IMG/VR virus record: IMGVR_UViG_3300025411_000047
Span: 1 to 33,247 of that record
Source of the DNA: a virus
Length of the DNA: 33,247 nt
Direction: 5' to 3' (one strand)
Part shown: positions 14,132 to 22,681 of the stretch, piece after piece
Layout of the letters: each line of letters starts with the position of its first letter
Position numbering within the stretch: the stretch's first letter is position 1
Program-made: the position numbers and the translations under genes
Notes under the pieces: generated by a model
Told to the model about the DNA's origin: nothing
Seen by the model: only the letters and a program-made list of their open reading frames with translations
The model's database searches: none

Positions 14132-16260
14132 TGGCAGATTTTGGCTTTGTTGGCGCATCTTATGTCGCTCCTAGCATCTATCAAGATGATCAAGAGTGCA
14201 TCAATTTTAGACCTGAAATTGACCCTGCTAAAGGTCAGGGAGCAAGAGGCGTTGTTGCTTTATATCCTACTCCTGGTCTTACTAACGTAGTCACACTTCA
14301 AAACGCTCAAGCAGTTCGTGGCATGAGAACTGTAAGCGGTGGAAACTATTGCGTTGCAGTATGTGGGCCATACGTTTATGTATTGAACTCTACTTTTACC
14401 CCTACCATTATTGGTCAATTAAATACTTCAACAGGGCAAGTAGGCATTACAGATAACGGTCAAAACGTCTATATTGTTGACGGTTCAAATCGTTATACAT
14501 GGCGCATTTCTAACCCATCTGCTGCTGTATTTCAAGGCACAATTTCAGGCACAACTTTGACAGTAACTCGTGTTATTTCAGGCACAATCGCTGCAAATCA
14601 AGCATTGTTTGGCATTGGAATTACTAACGAAACAGTAATTGTTAGCGGATCAGGATCAACTTGGACTATTAATCAAAGCCATACCATTTCTTCTGCTATT
14701 CAAATGAATTCAGCAACAGTAGCTGGCGTAATAACAGCAAGCATTTCTACATCTACATTAACTGTTACAGCCGTTTCAAGCGGAACAATTTATCCTGGTC
14801 AAACTGTTCAAGGAACAGGAGTTACTGCAAATACTGTAATTACAGCTTTAGGATCAGGAACTGTGCTAAGTCAGTCTATTGCTACAGCAGGCACAGGATA
14901 CGCTGTAAATGACACCATAACGGTCTTAGGCGGTGTTTATGGGTCAAGCCCAGCTACTTATGTAGTAACTGCAATCGGTGGCTCTGGGGCTGTTTCTACG
15001 CTTTCTCAGACATTTGCTGGAGCATACACTTCTACACCCACAAATCCAGCTTCTACATCAACAAATGGTAGCGGATCAGGGTTAACCCTCAATCTGACAT
15101 TTGGAACAGGAACAGGCAATACAGGCAATTATGTTTTAAGCGGATCACAAACTGTTGGCTCAGAAACTATGTATTTGCTTAACTTTAGCGTTTTGCCTAG
15201 TTCTGATGGTGCATTTAGTGGAGCTTCTGTAGTAGATATTGTTGATAATTACTTTGTATATAACAAACCTAATACCCAGCAATGGGCAGCATCTAATATT
15301 CTTAGCCCAATTACTTATGGTCTAAGCTATGCAAGTAAGTTTACAGGCCCTGACAATCTAGTTTCTTTAGTTTGTGATCACGGTCAAGTTTATCTTTTGG
15401 GCGAATCAACAAGCGAAGTCTGGGCAGATCAAGGCACATTCCCATTCCCATTTCAGCGTATTCCTGGCTCATCAAGTCAACATGGTATAGCTGCGCCATT
15501 TTCTATTTCAAGATTAGGCAATAGCTTTGCTTATGTAGCTAAGAACAATCGTGGTCAAGCTGAAATCGTAGCAATGAATGGATATTTCCCACAAAGAATA
15601 TCTACACACGCTGTAGAAAATACGCTTGTAAATCAAAAAATATCTGATGCCATTGCTTATACTTATCAGCTAGAAGGTCACGAATGTTATGTTGTGACAT
15701 TTCCAAGCCTTGATATTACTTGGGTTTACGACATAGCCACTCAACTTTGGCACAAATGGTTATGGACAGATAGCCAAAATAACTATCATCGTCATCGCTC
15801 AAATTGCTCTGCGTTCTTTCAAAACGTAGTTTTAGTAGGCGATTATCAAAATGGTCAGATTTACCAATTAGACCCTAATAATTACACAGATAATGGCGAT
15901 GCTATACGCAGATTGCGTAGATGCCCTCATTTAGTATCAGATTTTCAACGTCAATACTTTGACGAATTACAAATTCAGTTCCAGCCAGGCGTAGGTTTAG
16001 AAGGTATTACTGATCCACCTTTGAACTTGGAAACTGTAGGCGCAAACCCACAGGCTATGTTGCGTTGGTCATCAGACGGTGGCTCAACATGGTCAAATGA
16101 GCATTGGTCACAAATTGGTAAAGTTGGTAAATACAAAAATCGTATTATTTGGCGCAGATTAGGCTGGGCAAGGGATCGTGTTTACGAAGTTGTTGTGACT
16201 GATCCTATTTTTGCTTGTATAGTGTCTGCTAACTTAAAAGCAAGCGCAGGGGAAAACTAA
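14131..16260 (+). CDS. P22 gp10-like packaged-DNA stabilisation protein with inserted modules, 709 aa
   Basis: Second head-completion protein, binding gp4 and forming part of the tail hub. Family signatures: VAPSIYQDDQECINFRPEID at residues 12-31, GGNYCVAVCGPYVYVLN, and the C-terminal half with SIYS-like segments GQVYLLGESTSEVWADQG and ECYVVTFPSLDITWVYDIAT. P22 gp10 is 472 aa; the extra residues come from inserts between about 135 and 350. One unit (GTISGTTLTVTRVISGTI, 136-195) resembles the gp4 insert. A second copy (200-350) is itself split by a different Gly/Thr-rich unit (about 244-325, TAGTGYAVNDTITVLGG). The frame is intact. Confidence 0.85.
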   Translation: MADFGFVGASYVAPSIYQDDQECINFRPEIDPAKGQGARGVVALYPTPGLTNVVTLQNAQAVRGMRTVSGGNYCVAVCGPYVYVLNSTFTPTIIGQLNTSTGQVGITDNGQNVYIVDGSNRYTWRISNPSAAVFQGTISGTTLTVTRVISGTIAANQALFGIGITNETVIVSGSGSTWTINQSHTISSAIQMNSATVAGVITASISTSTLTVTAVSSGTIYPGQTVQGTGVTANTVITALGSGTVLSQSIATAGTGYAVNDTITVLGGVYGSSPATYVVTAIGGSGAVSTLSQTFAGAYTSTPTNPASTSTNGSGSGLTLNLTFGTGTGNTGNYVLSGSQTVGSETMYLLNFSVLPSSDGAFSGASVVDIVDNYFVYNKPNTQQWAASNILSPITYGLSYASKFTGPDNLVSLVCDHGQVYLLGESTSEVWADQGTFPFPFQRIPGSSSQHGIAAPFSISRLGNSFAYVAKNNRGQAEIVAMNGYFPQRISTHAVENTLVNQKISDAIAYTYQLEGHECYVVTFPSLDITWVYDIATQLWHKWLWTDSQNNYHRHRSNCSAFFQNVVLVGDYQNGQIYQLDPNNYTDNGDAIRRLRRCPHLVSDFQRQYFDELQIQFQPGVGLEGITDPPLNLETVGANPQAMLRWSSDGGSTWSNEHWSQIGKVGKYKNRIIWRRLGWARDRVYEVVVTDPIFACIVSANLKASAGEN

Positions 16261-16499
16261 TGGCTACTCAAGGTTTATGGGGAAATAATCAGTCTAATTC
16301 CTATCCAAATACACCTGTTCTTGATGAGCAGACCAAAATGCCTACAAGAGCATGGCAACAGTATTTTTTGAATTTATTAAACTTTACAAGCGCAACGAAC
16401 GCAACAAAAGGAACAGGAACGCTACCAAGCAATCCTGTGGGATTTATAAACATAACTGTGAATGGTAAGCCATTTAAAGTGCCTTACTACAACGTATGA
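16260..16499 (+). CDS. Small structural-cluster protein, 79 aa
   Basis: ATG overlaps the gp10-like stop (TAATG). The 79-aa product reads MATQGLWGNNQSNSYPNTPV, MPTRAWQQYFLNLLNF and ends INITVNGKPFKVPYYNV. The C-terminal VNG-PF-VP-Y pattern and central RAWQQYF helix occur in small phage proteins placed after head-completion genes, as I recall, without a known role. It occupies the place of the P22 gp26/gp14 region but is far too short for a tail needle, so I do not assign that function. Confidence 0.6.
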   Translation: MATQGLWGNNQSNSYPNTPVLDEQTKMPTRAWQQYFLNLLNFTSATNATKGTGTLPSNPVGFINITVNGKPFKVPYYNV

Positions 16500-16942
16500 T
16501 TGAATATAAAAATGATGATTGGCTTGAAAATTTAACAGAATTAAAGGAAATAATTAAAGATCACTATGAGGAACTATCGGTAACTAAGACTTTTCCGTTA
16601 GACCCTGATTGGGATGCTTATAAACAGATTTTAGATAGCGGTAAATTAAGATTTATAACTTGTAAAGAAGATGGCAAATTAATCGGTTACATCATATTTT
16701 TTGTGATGCCACACCTTCATTACAAGACTTGTTTGACAGCTTTTGAGGATATTTACTTTTTAAAGAAAGAATACCGAAAAGGGCGAGTAGGTTTAAAAAT
16801 GTTCCAATTTGCAGAAAAACTGCTAAAGGAGCAGGGAGTAGATAGGGTGCTTTATAACACTAAGGTTCATTCAGACAATAGCAGTCTTTTTGAATATTTA
16901 GGGTATAAGCTTATTGATAAAGTCTTTACTAAGATGTTGTAA
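16496..16942 (+). CDS. GNAT-family N-acetyltransferase, 148 aa
   Basis: Predicted to transfer an acyl group from acyl-CoA to an amine. The N-terminal helix and strands are followed by FITCKEDGKLIGYIIFFV (strand pair, residues 53-70), then DIYFLKKEYRKGRVGLKMFQFAEKLL, which holds motif A with the CoA-binding loop R-K-G-R-V-G at 94-99. The end reads FEYLGYKLIDKVFTKML, typical of the last GNAT strands. Size and motif order are normal. It sits between head-completion and ejection genes and overlaps its neighbour by ATGA, so it is part of the late operon. The substrate is unknown and could be a virion protein or a host protein. Confidence 0.8.
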   Translation: MIEYKNDDWLENLTELKEIIKDHYEELSVTKTFPLDPDWDAYKQILDSGKLRFITCKEDGKLIGYIIFFVMPHLHYKTCLTAFEDIYFLKKEYRKGRVGLKMFQFAEKLLKEQGVDRVLYNTKVHSDNSSLFEYLGYKLIDKVFTKML

Positions 16943-16977
16943 AAATGCGACAATTAGGGCATTAAATTGGAGAAATC

Positions 16978-17793
16978 ATGGGTGCAAGTGCAGCAATCGT
17001 AGCAGCCCCGATAGTGGGAAATGTAGTAGGTGGCCTTATTGGGGGTCAAGGCGCATCGCAAGCTGGTCAAACAGCAGCGAGTGGCGCACAACAGGCTCAA
17101 AACACTTTACAACAAAATCTTCAAAATTTAAGTCCTAATTACCAACCCTATATTGATTTAGGCAAACAAGGCACGACTGCATTATCTAGTATGTTGCCAT
17201 ATTTGACTAATCAGTTTAGCAATGCCGATTTAAATGCACAATTAGCCCCTAATTACGCTTTTCAGCTAGGTCAAGGCCAGCAAGCTACTTCTCAAATGCA
17301 AAATGCTTCTGGTGGCGCAATGAGTGGCAATGCTGCCAAAGCTTTGCAAGATTACACCCAGCAAACAGCAGGAAATGCTTATCAGCAAGCTTTTAATAAT
17401 TATCAGACTCAACGTGGCAATATTTTCAATACATTGTCTGGCATAGCTAATATTGGTCAAACAGGCGTTGCAAATCTTGGAAATCTTGCTACAGGCACAG
17501 CACAAGGTATTGGTCAGTTGCAAACAGGCGCAGCAAACGCAATCGCAGCAGGTCAAGTTGGCGCAGCAAACGCTTATGGCGGTGCAGCACAAAACTTAGG
17601 CAATACAGCATTTTTAGGTTCATTGTTAAATCAAAATCCTGCAATGAATTTATTAAATAGTTCTCCTACATCTTTAAGTTATATGAATAACATTGGGGCA
17701 GGTAGTGGATCAATGGGTTTGTTTGGTAATGCCTCAAATGGCTTAGGAGCTGGTGGATCGGCTGATTATCTATCTATGATTGGATTGGCATAA
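16978..17793 (+). CDS. Ejection / DNA transfer protein, P22 gp7-like, 271 aa
   Basis: Probably packaged in the virion and released into the host envelope with the DNA. The N-terminus has a Gly/Ala-rich hydrophobic segment (SAAIVAAPIVGNVVGGLIGG) followed by a Gln/Ala coiled region, then NAYQQAFNNYQTQRGNIFNT, a recurring motif in gp7-like proteins. The rest is Ala/Gly/Asn rich. Position as the first of three genes before the SLT-domain protein matches P22 gp7-gp20-gp16. ATG 16978 follows TTGGAGAAATC. The 35-bp upstream gap contains GTTGTAAAAATGCGAC, a weak relative of the recurring palindrome. Confidence 0.75.
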   Translation: MGASAAIVAAPIVGNVVGGLIGGQGASQAGQTAASGAQQAQNTLQQNLQNLSPNYQPYIDLGKQGTTALSSMLPYLTNQFSNADLNAQLAPNYAFQLGQGQQATSQMQNASGGAMSGNAAKALQDYTQQTAGNAYQQAFNNYQTQRGNIFNTLSGIANIGQTGVANLGNLATGTAQGIGQLQTGAANAIAAGQVGAANAYGGAAQNLGNTAFLGSLLNQNPAMNLLNSSPTSLSYMNNIGAGSGSMGLFGNASNGLGAGGSADYLSMIGLA

Positions 17794-17794
17794 T

Positions 17795-19003
17795 ATGGCA
17801 ACTTATGACGTTTCTACTGTAGCTTCACAGATTCAACCACCACAACCTACAAGTTTGGGCGATATGCTCAACATTGCTCGTGGCGCACAAGCATATCAAC
17901 AAGCACAACAAGTTAATCCTATTGCGGTTCAACAAGCGCAAACACAATTAGAAGCTTCTAGAACAGCCCTTGCTGAAAAAAAAGAAAATCTAGCTGATCA
18001 AGCTTTAACAGCATTAAGCCTTGACAGGGATATTCTTGAAGGCAAAGACCCAGAAAAAATTACTAAAAAAATTGTTCAACAACGTGATCTTGCCATTAGA
18101 AAAGGTGCTAGTTTTTCAGAAGCAGAAAGAACGGCAGCGCATTTAATTAATATTGCACATGAAAATCCAGCAGCAGTTATTGATCAATTAGGAAACATTA
18201 GGCGATCTATGATGACTGCTCCTGAAGTTCAAGCAGGTTTATCAGGTCAGCAAATAGTTGGTGGAACAGATATTTCTGGCAATCCAACCCAATATGTTCG
18301 TGATCCTAATACTGGTGCTATTGTTCAAGCTCCATTGCCTGCTGCAGGCGGTCAACAAATGCGTATTGCGCCAGGCGAAACTACTGAAACATTGCAAGGA
18401 TTTCAAACAGAACGAGGATTGGCAAAACAAGCTGCAACTGCTGCACAACCTGCTCTTACAAACATTCAAACAGTTCGTAAATTTTTGCCTTTGGCACAAA
18501 CTGGCAAATATTCAGAAGCTATTGCAGGTATGCAATCTGTTCTTGGTAATTTGGCAGGCGATACAGCAGAAGAAAAAGCAGCATCTGCAAGAGATATTAT
18601 TCAAAAAAATATTGCTGATTTAGCATCGCAAAAGAACGCTGCATTAGGCGGTAAATTTGCAGCAGATTTAAACGCAGCCCAAGAATCCATTGCATCTGCT
18701 GGAAAAAACCCAACGGCTATCTTGAAGTCTATGCAACAACTTGAGCCATTAGTTCAACATTCATTAAATTATCAGCAAGGCTTAGAAAAAGTAATTAATA
18801 AATACGGTATTCAAAAGAAACGTCAATTTGATAATGAGATGATTGATGCTTTTGATCCACAAGCGATGATGGTATATAACGCTTATAAGTCTGGTGATAC
18901 AGCAGAATTTAAAGAATTAACCAAAGGAATGTCAGAAACCAAAAAGCGTGAAATTGCATCTAAAATGCAAAGATACAATTCATTAGCTAATGGAGAACTG
19001 TAA
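17795..19003 (+). CDS. Ejection protein, P22 gp20-like position, 402 aa
   Basis: I chose ATG 17795, one base after the previous stop; an upstream in-frame ATG at 17780 adds five residues but lies inside the preceding gene. The product begins MATYDVSTVASQIQPPQPTS and is dominated by Gln/Ala-rich helices (QQAQTQLEASRTALAEKKEN) with a more ordered second half (NIQTVRKFLPLAQTGKYSEA, RQFDNEMIDAFDPQAMMVYN). No enzyme motif is visible. Ala/Gln-rich helical proteins in this slot are virion ejection proteins. A start codon follows its stop immediately. Confidence 0.7.
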   Translation: MATYDVSTVASQIQPPQPTSLGDMLNIARGAQAYQQAQQVNPIAVQQAQTQLEASRTALAEKKENLADQALTALSLDRDILEGKDPEKITKKIVQQRDLAIRKGASFSEAERTAAHLINIAHENPAAVIDQLGNIRRSMMTAPEVQAGLSGQQIVGGTDISGNPTQYVRDPNTGAIVQAPLPAAGGQQMRIAPGETTETLQGFQTERGLAKQAATAAQPALTNIQTVRKFLPLAQTGKYSEAIAGMQSVLGNLAGDTAEEKAASARDIIQKNIADLASQKNAALGGKFAADLNAAQESIASAGKNPTAILKSMQQLEPLVQHSLNYQQGLEKVINKYGIQKKRQFDNEMIDAFDPQAMMVYNAYKSGDTAEFKELTKGMSETKKREIASKMQRYNSLANGEL

Positions 19004-21064
19004 ATGGATGATTTTGCAGCAGCCCTTGGTTTAAAAACAGAAAACAAAAATTCATTTGATGTTGCTTTAGAAAAAGAAGGTGTTTTAGGAACACCCAAAG
19101 AACACTTTATTCGTTCTTTATATCAACAAGAATCTTCTGCAGGCAAAAATACGCAAACATCTAATGCTGGTGCTGTAGGCGGTATGCAAGTTATTCCTGC
19201 TACTTTTAAATCAGTTGCAGACAAAAATTGGAATATTGCAGACCCAGAACATAACGCTAGAGCTGGTATTCGTTACGCTTTACAACTTTTAGATATGTCT
19301 AAAGGAGATGAAAAAGCAGCAGCAGCAGGTTATTATGGTGGGCCAAACGGTTTAATAAAAGCTCAACAAGGCATAGCTGTTCGTGATCCACGCAATCCTA
19401 ATGCACCAACTACATTGCAATATGGCGAACAAGTAGCTGATAGGGCTAATGTAATGCGTGATAGTTCAGATTTTGAAAGTGCTTTATTTGGTAAACAAGC
19501 ACCTGAAGAAGAAGCAAAGATTGCAAAAAAAGAAGAAAAAGATAAATTAAGTTCTTTTGCAGCAGGCTTTGGTGGTGCAATATCTAAAACAGCAGGAGCT
19601 ATTGAACAGCTTGCTGGTAAGGGAATTGGTTTGGTTGCTCCTGAAGCAGGCAAAAAAATTGAGCAACACGCTTTAGAACAAATCAAAAAAACTCAAGAAA
19701 TTACTGAGCCATTTATTCAAGCTAATCCTAAAACTGCTTTAGCTGGCGAAGCTGCAGGTTTAATTTTAAATCCTGTAAATAAAGTAATACCTGGTGGACA
19801 AACAACAGGAATGGCAGGAACATTGGCTCAAGGTGCAGCCCAAGGCGCAGCAGTAAACGTATTAACAACTCCTGTAACTGATGAAAACAAATCATTTTTA
19901 ACAGAAAAACTAAAACAAGCATTTATTGGTGGCACAGCAGGCGCAGTTGGTGCTGGTGTAATTAAAGGTGCAGGTGCATTGGCAGAACCAGTAACTAATG
20001 CTTTAAGTGATGTTGGTCAAAAAGCTGTTAAAACTTTGCGTGATGCAGGTGTTCCTGTTGATGTAGCTCAAGCTACAGGGTCAGCTTTCTTGAATAGAAC
20101 CAAAGCTGCTCTAATGGACAACCCATTTACAGCAGGCAAAGAAGAAGCATTTGCTGCAACTCAAAAAGCTGCTTACAACAAAGCTATTGCCAAAACTATG
20201 GGTGAAGATGCTACTGCAATCACCCCTGATGTAATTCAAAAAGCCAAAGATCGCTTTGGTGAAAATTACAATCAAATTGCATCACGCAACAAAGTTATTC
20301 TTGATGAAGATTTGCAAGCACATTTAAATTCCATTAAAGATCGAGCAGAACAAGTATTGACCAAGGAAAACTTCCCTACTATTGATAAAGCAATTAACAA
20401 TATTGTTAATAAAGCAAATGCAAATAATGGCCAATTAGACGGTCAACAATATCAAGCAATTAAAGAAGTTTTAGATGATATTTCTGCTGGTGGCGGTAGA
20501 GAAGCAAGATACGCTAAAGACTTAAAAGAAGCATTGTTATCAGGATTAAGCAGAAGTGCAGAAGCATCAGGCAATAAAGCTGATGTTGCTTTGCTTAAAG
20601 AAACAAATCGTCAATATAGCAATATGAAAAAAATTGAAGATGTTGTTCTTAAAAATCCCCAAGGCGATGTAAGTCCATCTTTATTAAGCAATTCTTTAGC
20701 CACTAAAGGTAAGCGTTATTCTATATATCAAGATGATCCTGAGTTGGCTAATTTGGCTAGAGCAGGTAAATTAGTATTAGAGCAAAAATTGCCTAATAGC
20801 GGAACAATGGCAAGATTTTTAGCTCAAAATCAAATTACGGCATTAATTAAAGCTGGTTATGGAAAAACTGCACAAGCAGTTATGAATAATCCTGCTGCAG
20901 CTCAATATTTAGAACAAGGTGTTGCGCCAGGCGCATTGCGTAATATTTTAAATATTCCCAAAGCTGCAGGTGCTTATGTGCCAACTTATGCTGCAAAACC
21001 AGGGGTAGCTGGAGCTACAGCTTTGCGTGAAATGATCAATTTAAGAAATAGGGAACAACAATAA
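19004..21064 (+). CDS. Ejection protein with lytic transglycosylase (SLT) domain, P22 gp16-like position, 686 aa
   Basis: Likely opens the peptidoglycan during DNA entry. Residues about 30-125 form an SLT domain: HFIRSLYQQESSAGKNTQTS with catalytic Glu43 in QQESS, AGAVGGMQVIPATFK (the GxxQ-type core), and NARAGIRYALQLLDM followed by AAAAGYYGGPNG. The remaining 550 residues are helical and Ala/Lys/Glu rich, with Gly/Ala-rich stretches (GTAGAVGAGVIKGAGALAEP) that may insert in membranes. ATG 19004 directly follows the previous stop, and GGAG lies eight bases upstream. It is the last of the three ejection genes and overlaps the tail gene by TAATG. Confidence 0.85.
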   Translation: MDDFAAALGLKTENKNSFDVALEKEGVLGTPKEHFIRSLYQQESSAGKNTQTSNAGAVGGMQVIPATFKSVADKNWNIADPEHNARAGIRYALQLLDMSKGDEKAAAAGYYGGPNGLIKAQQGIAVRDPRNPNAPTTLQYGEQVADRANVMRDSSDFESALFGKQAPEEEAKIAKKEEKDKLSSFAAGFGGAISKTAGAIEQLAGKGIGLVAPEAGKKIEQHALEQIKKTQEITEPFIQANPKTALAGEAAGLILNPVNKVIPGGQTTGMAGTLAQGAAQGAAVNVLTTPVTDENKSFLTEKLKQAFIGGTAGAVGAGVIKGAGALAEPVTNALSDVGQKAVKTLRDAGVPVDVAQATGSAFLNRTKAALMDNPFTAGKEEAFAATQKAAYNKAIAKTMGEDATAITPDVIQKAKDRFGENYNQIASRNKVILDEDLQAHLNSIKDRAEQVLTKENFPTIDKAINNIVNKANANNGQLDGQQYQAIKEVLDDISAGGGREARYAKDLKEALLSGLSRSAEASGNKADVALLKETNRQYSNMKKIEDVVLKNPQGDVSPSLLSNSLATKGKRYSIYQDDPELANLARAGKLVLEQKLPNSGTMARFLAQNQITALIKAGYGKTAQAVMNNPAAAQYLEQGVAPGALRNILNIPKAAGAYVPTYAAKPGVAGATALREMINLRNREQQ

Positions 21065-21783
21065 TGGCATCAGTTCTACTCTCACCAGTTGGCAATGGCC
21101 AACAATTCTTTGATAACAATGGCGTTCCTTTGGCTGGTGGTTTGATTTATACCTATCAAGCTGGCACAAGCACCCAATTAGCTACCTATACAGACAATGG
21201 TGGAACTATTGCTAATGCTAACCCTATCGTATTAGATAGCTCTGGTCGTGTTCCATACGAGATTTGGATGTTTGTAGGATATAGCTATAAGTTTGTTATT
21301 CAGACTTCTTCTGGCGCATCTATTCAAACATTAGATAATCTATACCCTATTTTGCAAAATGCGCCTGCTGTAAGCGGAACAATCCCAAGCGGATTAATTT
21401 CTTTATGGTCAGGTTCTACAGGATCAGTTCCAAGCGGTTGGTATCTTTGTGATGGAACAAACGGCACACCTGACTTACGAAACTCATTTATTGTAGGTGC
21501 AGGCAATTCATACGCAGTAGGCGCAACAGGCGGTAGTGCAGATGCTATTGTTGTAAGCCATACCCATACAGCATCAGTTACAGACCCTGGTCACTTGCAC
21601 GTTTATCAAATGCTTACAGGAAGTGGCAGTCAATACTTTGGTTCAGGTGGTCAGCAAAGTGGCGATAGAAATACAACTACTGCAACTACAGGCATTTCAG
21701 TAACAAATTCATCAACTGGTGTAAGCGGAACTAACGCTAATTTGCCACCTTATTATGCTCTTGCATACATTATGAAAAGCTAA
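21064..21783 (+). CDS. Tail protein: head-binding domain plus phage collar domain, 239 aa
   Basis: Residues 1-100 (NGQQFFDNNGVPLAGGLIYTYQAGTS split over strands, ANPIVLDSSGRVPYEIWM, YKFVIQTSSG) resemble the P22-tailspike-type head-binding domain, which anchors an appendage to the portal/tail hub. Residues about 115-239 resemble a tail-collar domain: IPSGLISLWSGSTGSVPSGW, YLCDGTNGTPDLRNSFIVGAG, and a His-rich HTHTASVTDPGHLH, then a C-terminal LPPYYALAYIMKS. No enzymatic tailspike domain is present, so this may be a short fibre or an adaptor for the long fibre at 9965. It starts one base inside the previous stop. Confidence 0.8.
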   Translation: MASVLLSPVGNGQQFFDNNGVPLAGGLIYTYQAGTSTQLATYTDNGGTIANANPIVLDSSGRVPYEIWMFVGYSYKFVIQTSSGASIQTLDNLYPILQNAPAVSGTIPSGLISLWSGSTGSVPSGWYLCDGTNGTPDLRNSFIVGAGNSYAVGATGGSADAIVVSHTHTASVTDPGHLHVYQMLTGSGSQYFGSGGQQSGDRNTTTATTGISVTNSSTGVSGTNANLPPYYALAYIMKS

Positions 21784-21785
21784 TT

Positions 21786-21992
21786 ATGGTTGAAATTGAT
21801 CCAGTTAAAGTCGGGGTAATGTGGCAAAAAGTAGAAGCTATGGAAAAAGAAGTAGCAGAAATGCGCTCTGACATCAAAGAATTACTTGCTATGGCTAATA
21901 AAGGTCGTGGTGGCTTTTGGGTAGGTATGATGGTTGTATCAGGCATTAGTTCTTTTGTAGGCTTTATTGCACACTATTTCAGCACAAAATGA
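21786..21992 (+). CDS. Small membrane protein, XhlA-like, 68 aa (lysis cassette)
   Basis: The 68-aa product has an N-terminal charged coiled coil (MWQKVEAMEKEVAEMRSDIK ELLAMANK) followed by one transmembrane segment (GFWVGMMVVSGISSFVGFIA) and a short tail. That is the arrangement of XhlA/hemolysin-type accessory lysis proteins, which bind membranes beside the holin. It opens the lysis cassette. ATG 21786 lies two bases after the previous stop. The assignment is by architecture and position. Confidence 0.6.
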   Translation: MVEIDPVKVGVMWQKVEAMEKEVAEMRSDIKELLAMANKGRGGFWVGMMVVSGISSFVGFIAHYFSTK

Positions 21993-21995
21993 CCT

Positions 21996-22445
21996 ATGAT
22001 CGACCCATTCGCACAAGGGGTAAAAACTCTTAGCGAAAGCCTTGATGCCACTCGTAATGCTACTAAAGGCCTTACAAAAAGCATAGAGGGTATTCAGCAA
22101 GAAGGGTTAGATATAGCACAACGTAAAGCGCAAGAAAGGCGCAGAGCGTTAAGAGAAGCAGAATTAAAGAAGCAAACAGCGTTGATTAAAGCGTTGGAAG
22201 ATTGGAAACAAAAAAAGCAAATTAGCGACAAAGAAGCACAGCTAAAAATAGATTTTGTAAAGAAGTATGGCGCAAAAGAATGGGAAGCAGTCTTGAAGAT
22301 AAAGCTAGACATTGAGAATCTTGAGCGCAAAGAAAATGAGGCATTTCAGCACGATGCTAAAGAAATACAGCGTGTAAAATTGTATTGTTGGATAGCAGCA
22401 TTAATAGTAACTTTATGGCTTAAATTTGTATTAGGAGTAATTTGA
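21996..22445 (+). CDS. Membrane-anchored coiled-coil protein, 149 aa (lysis cassette)
   Basis: The N-terminal 120 residues are highly charged and helical (QRKAQERRRALREAELKKQT, WKQKKQISDKEAQLKIDFVK), and a single C-terminal transmembrane helix (LYCWIAALIVTLWLKFVLGVI region) ends the protein. This tail-anchored layout is not a standard holin, and I cannot name a family. Its place between two small membrane proteins and before the spanins suggests a part in lysis or its timing. The stop overlaps the next ATG (TGATG). Confidence 0.6.
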   Translation: MIDPFAQGVKTLSESLDATRNATKGLTKSIEGIQQEGLDIAQRKAQERRRALREAELKKQTALIKALEDWKQKKQISDKEAQLKIDFVKKYGAKEWEAVLKIKLDIENLERKENEAFQHDAKEIQRVKLYCWIAALIVTLWLKFVLGVI

Positions 22446-22681
22446 TGGGCGATATATTTACACACATACTTACTGGTAAAGATAACCAGACCCATGACAT
22501 TGCAAAATGGGCATGGATGCTAGGCTTTGTGCTAGTAGGCGCATCTGCGATCTTTTTAATCTATTCTGGCAAAGAAATCAGTTTAACTGAGCTTGCTGGT
22601 GCTTTAGGCATTGTGTCAGGTTCAGGCGCAGCATCAGTAGCTGGCAAACACATGGCAGGGGCAGAGCCTGATCCACAATGA
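22445..22681 (+). CDS. Putative holin-like membrane protein, 78 aa
   Basis: ATG 22445 overlaps the previous stop and is preferred over the in-frame TTG one codon earlier. The product has an N-terminal polar segment, one transmembrane helix (WAWMLGFVLVGASAIFLIYSG) and a second, Gly/Ala/Ser-rich, weakly hydrophobic segment (LAGALGIVSGSGAASVAG), ending acidic. Small size, one or two membrane segments and its place directly before the spanin and lysozyme genes suggest a holin, which would open the inner membrane. The sequence alone does not prove this. It ends ATGA-overlapped with the spanin. Confidence 0.55.
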   Translation: MGDIFTHILTGKDNQTHDIAKWAWMLGFVLVGASAIFLIYSGKEISLTELAGALGIVSGSGAASVAGKHMAGAEPDPQ

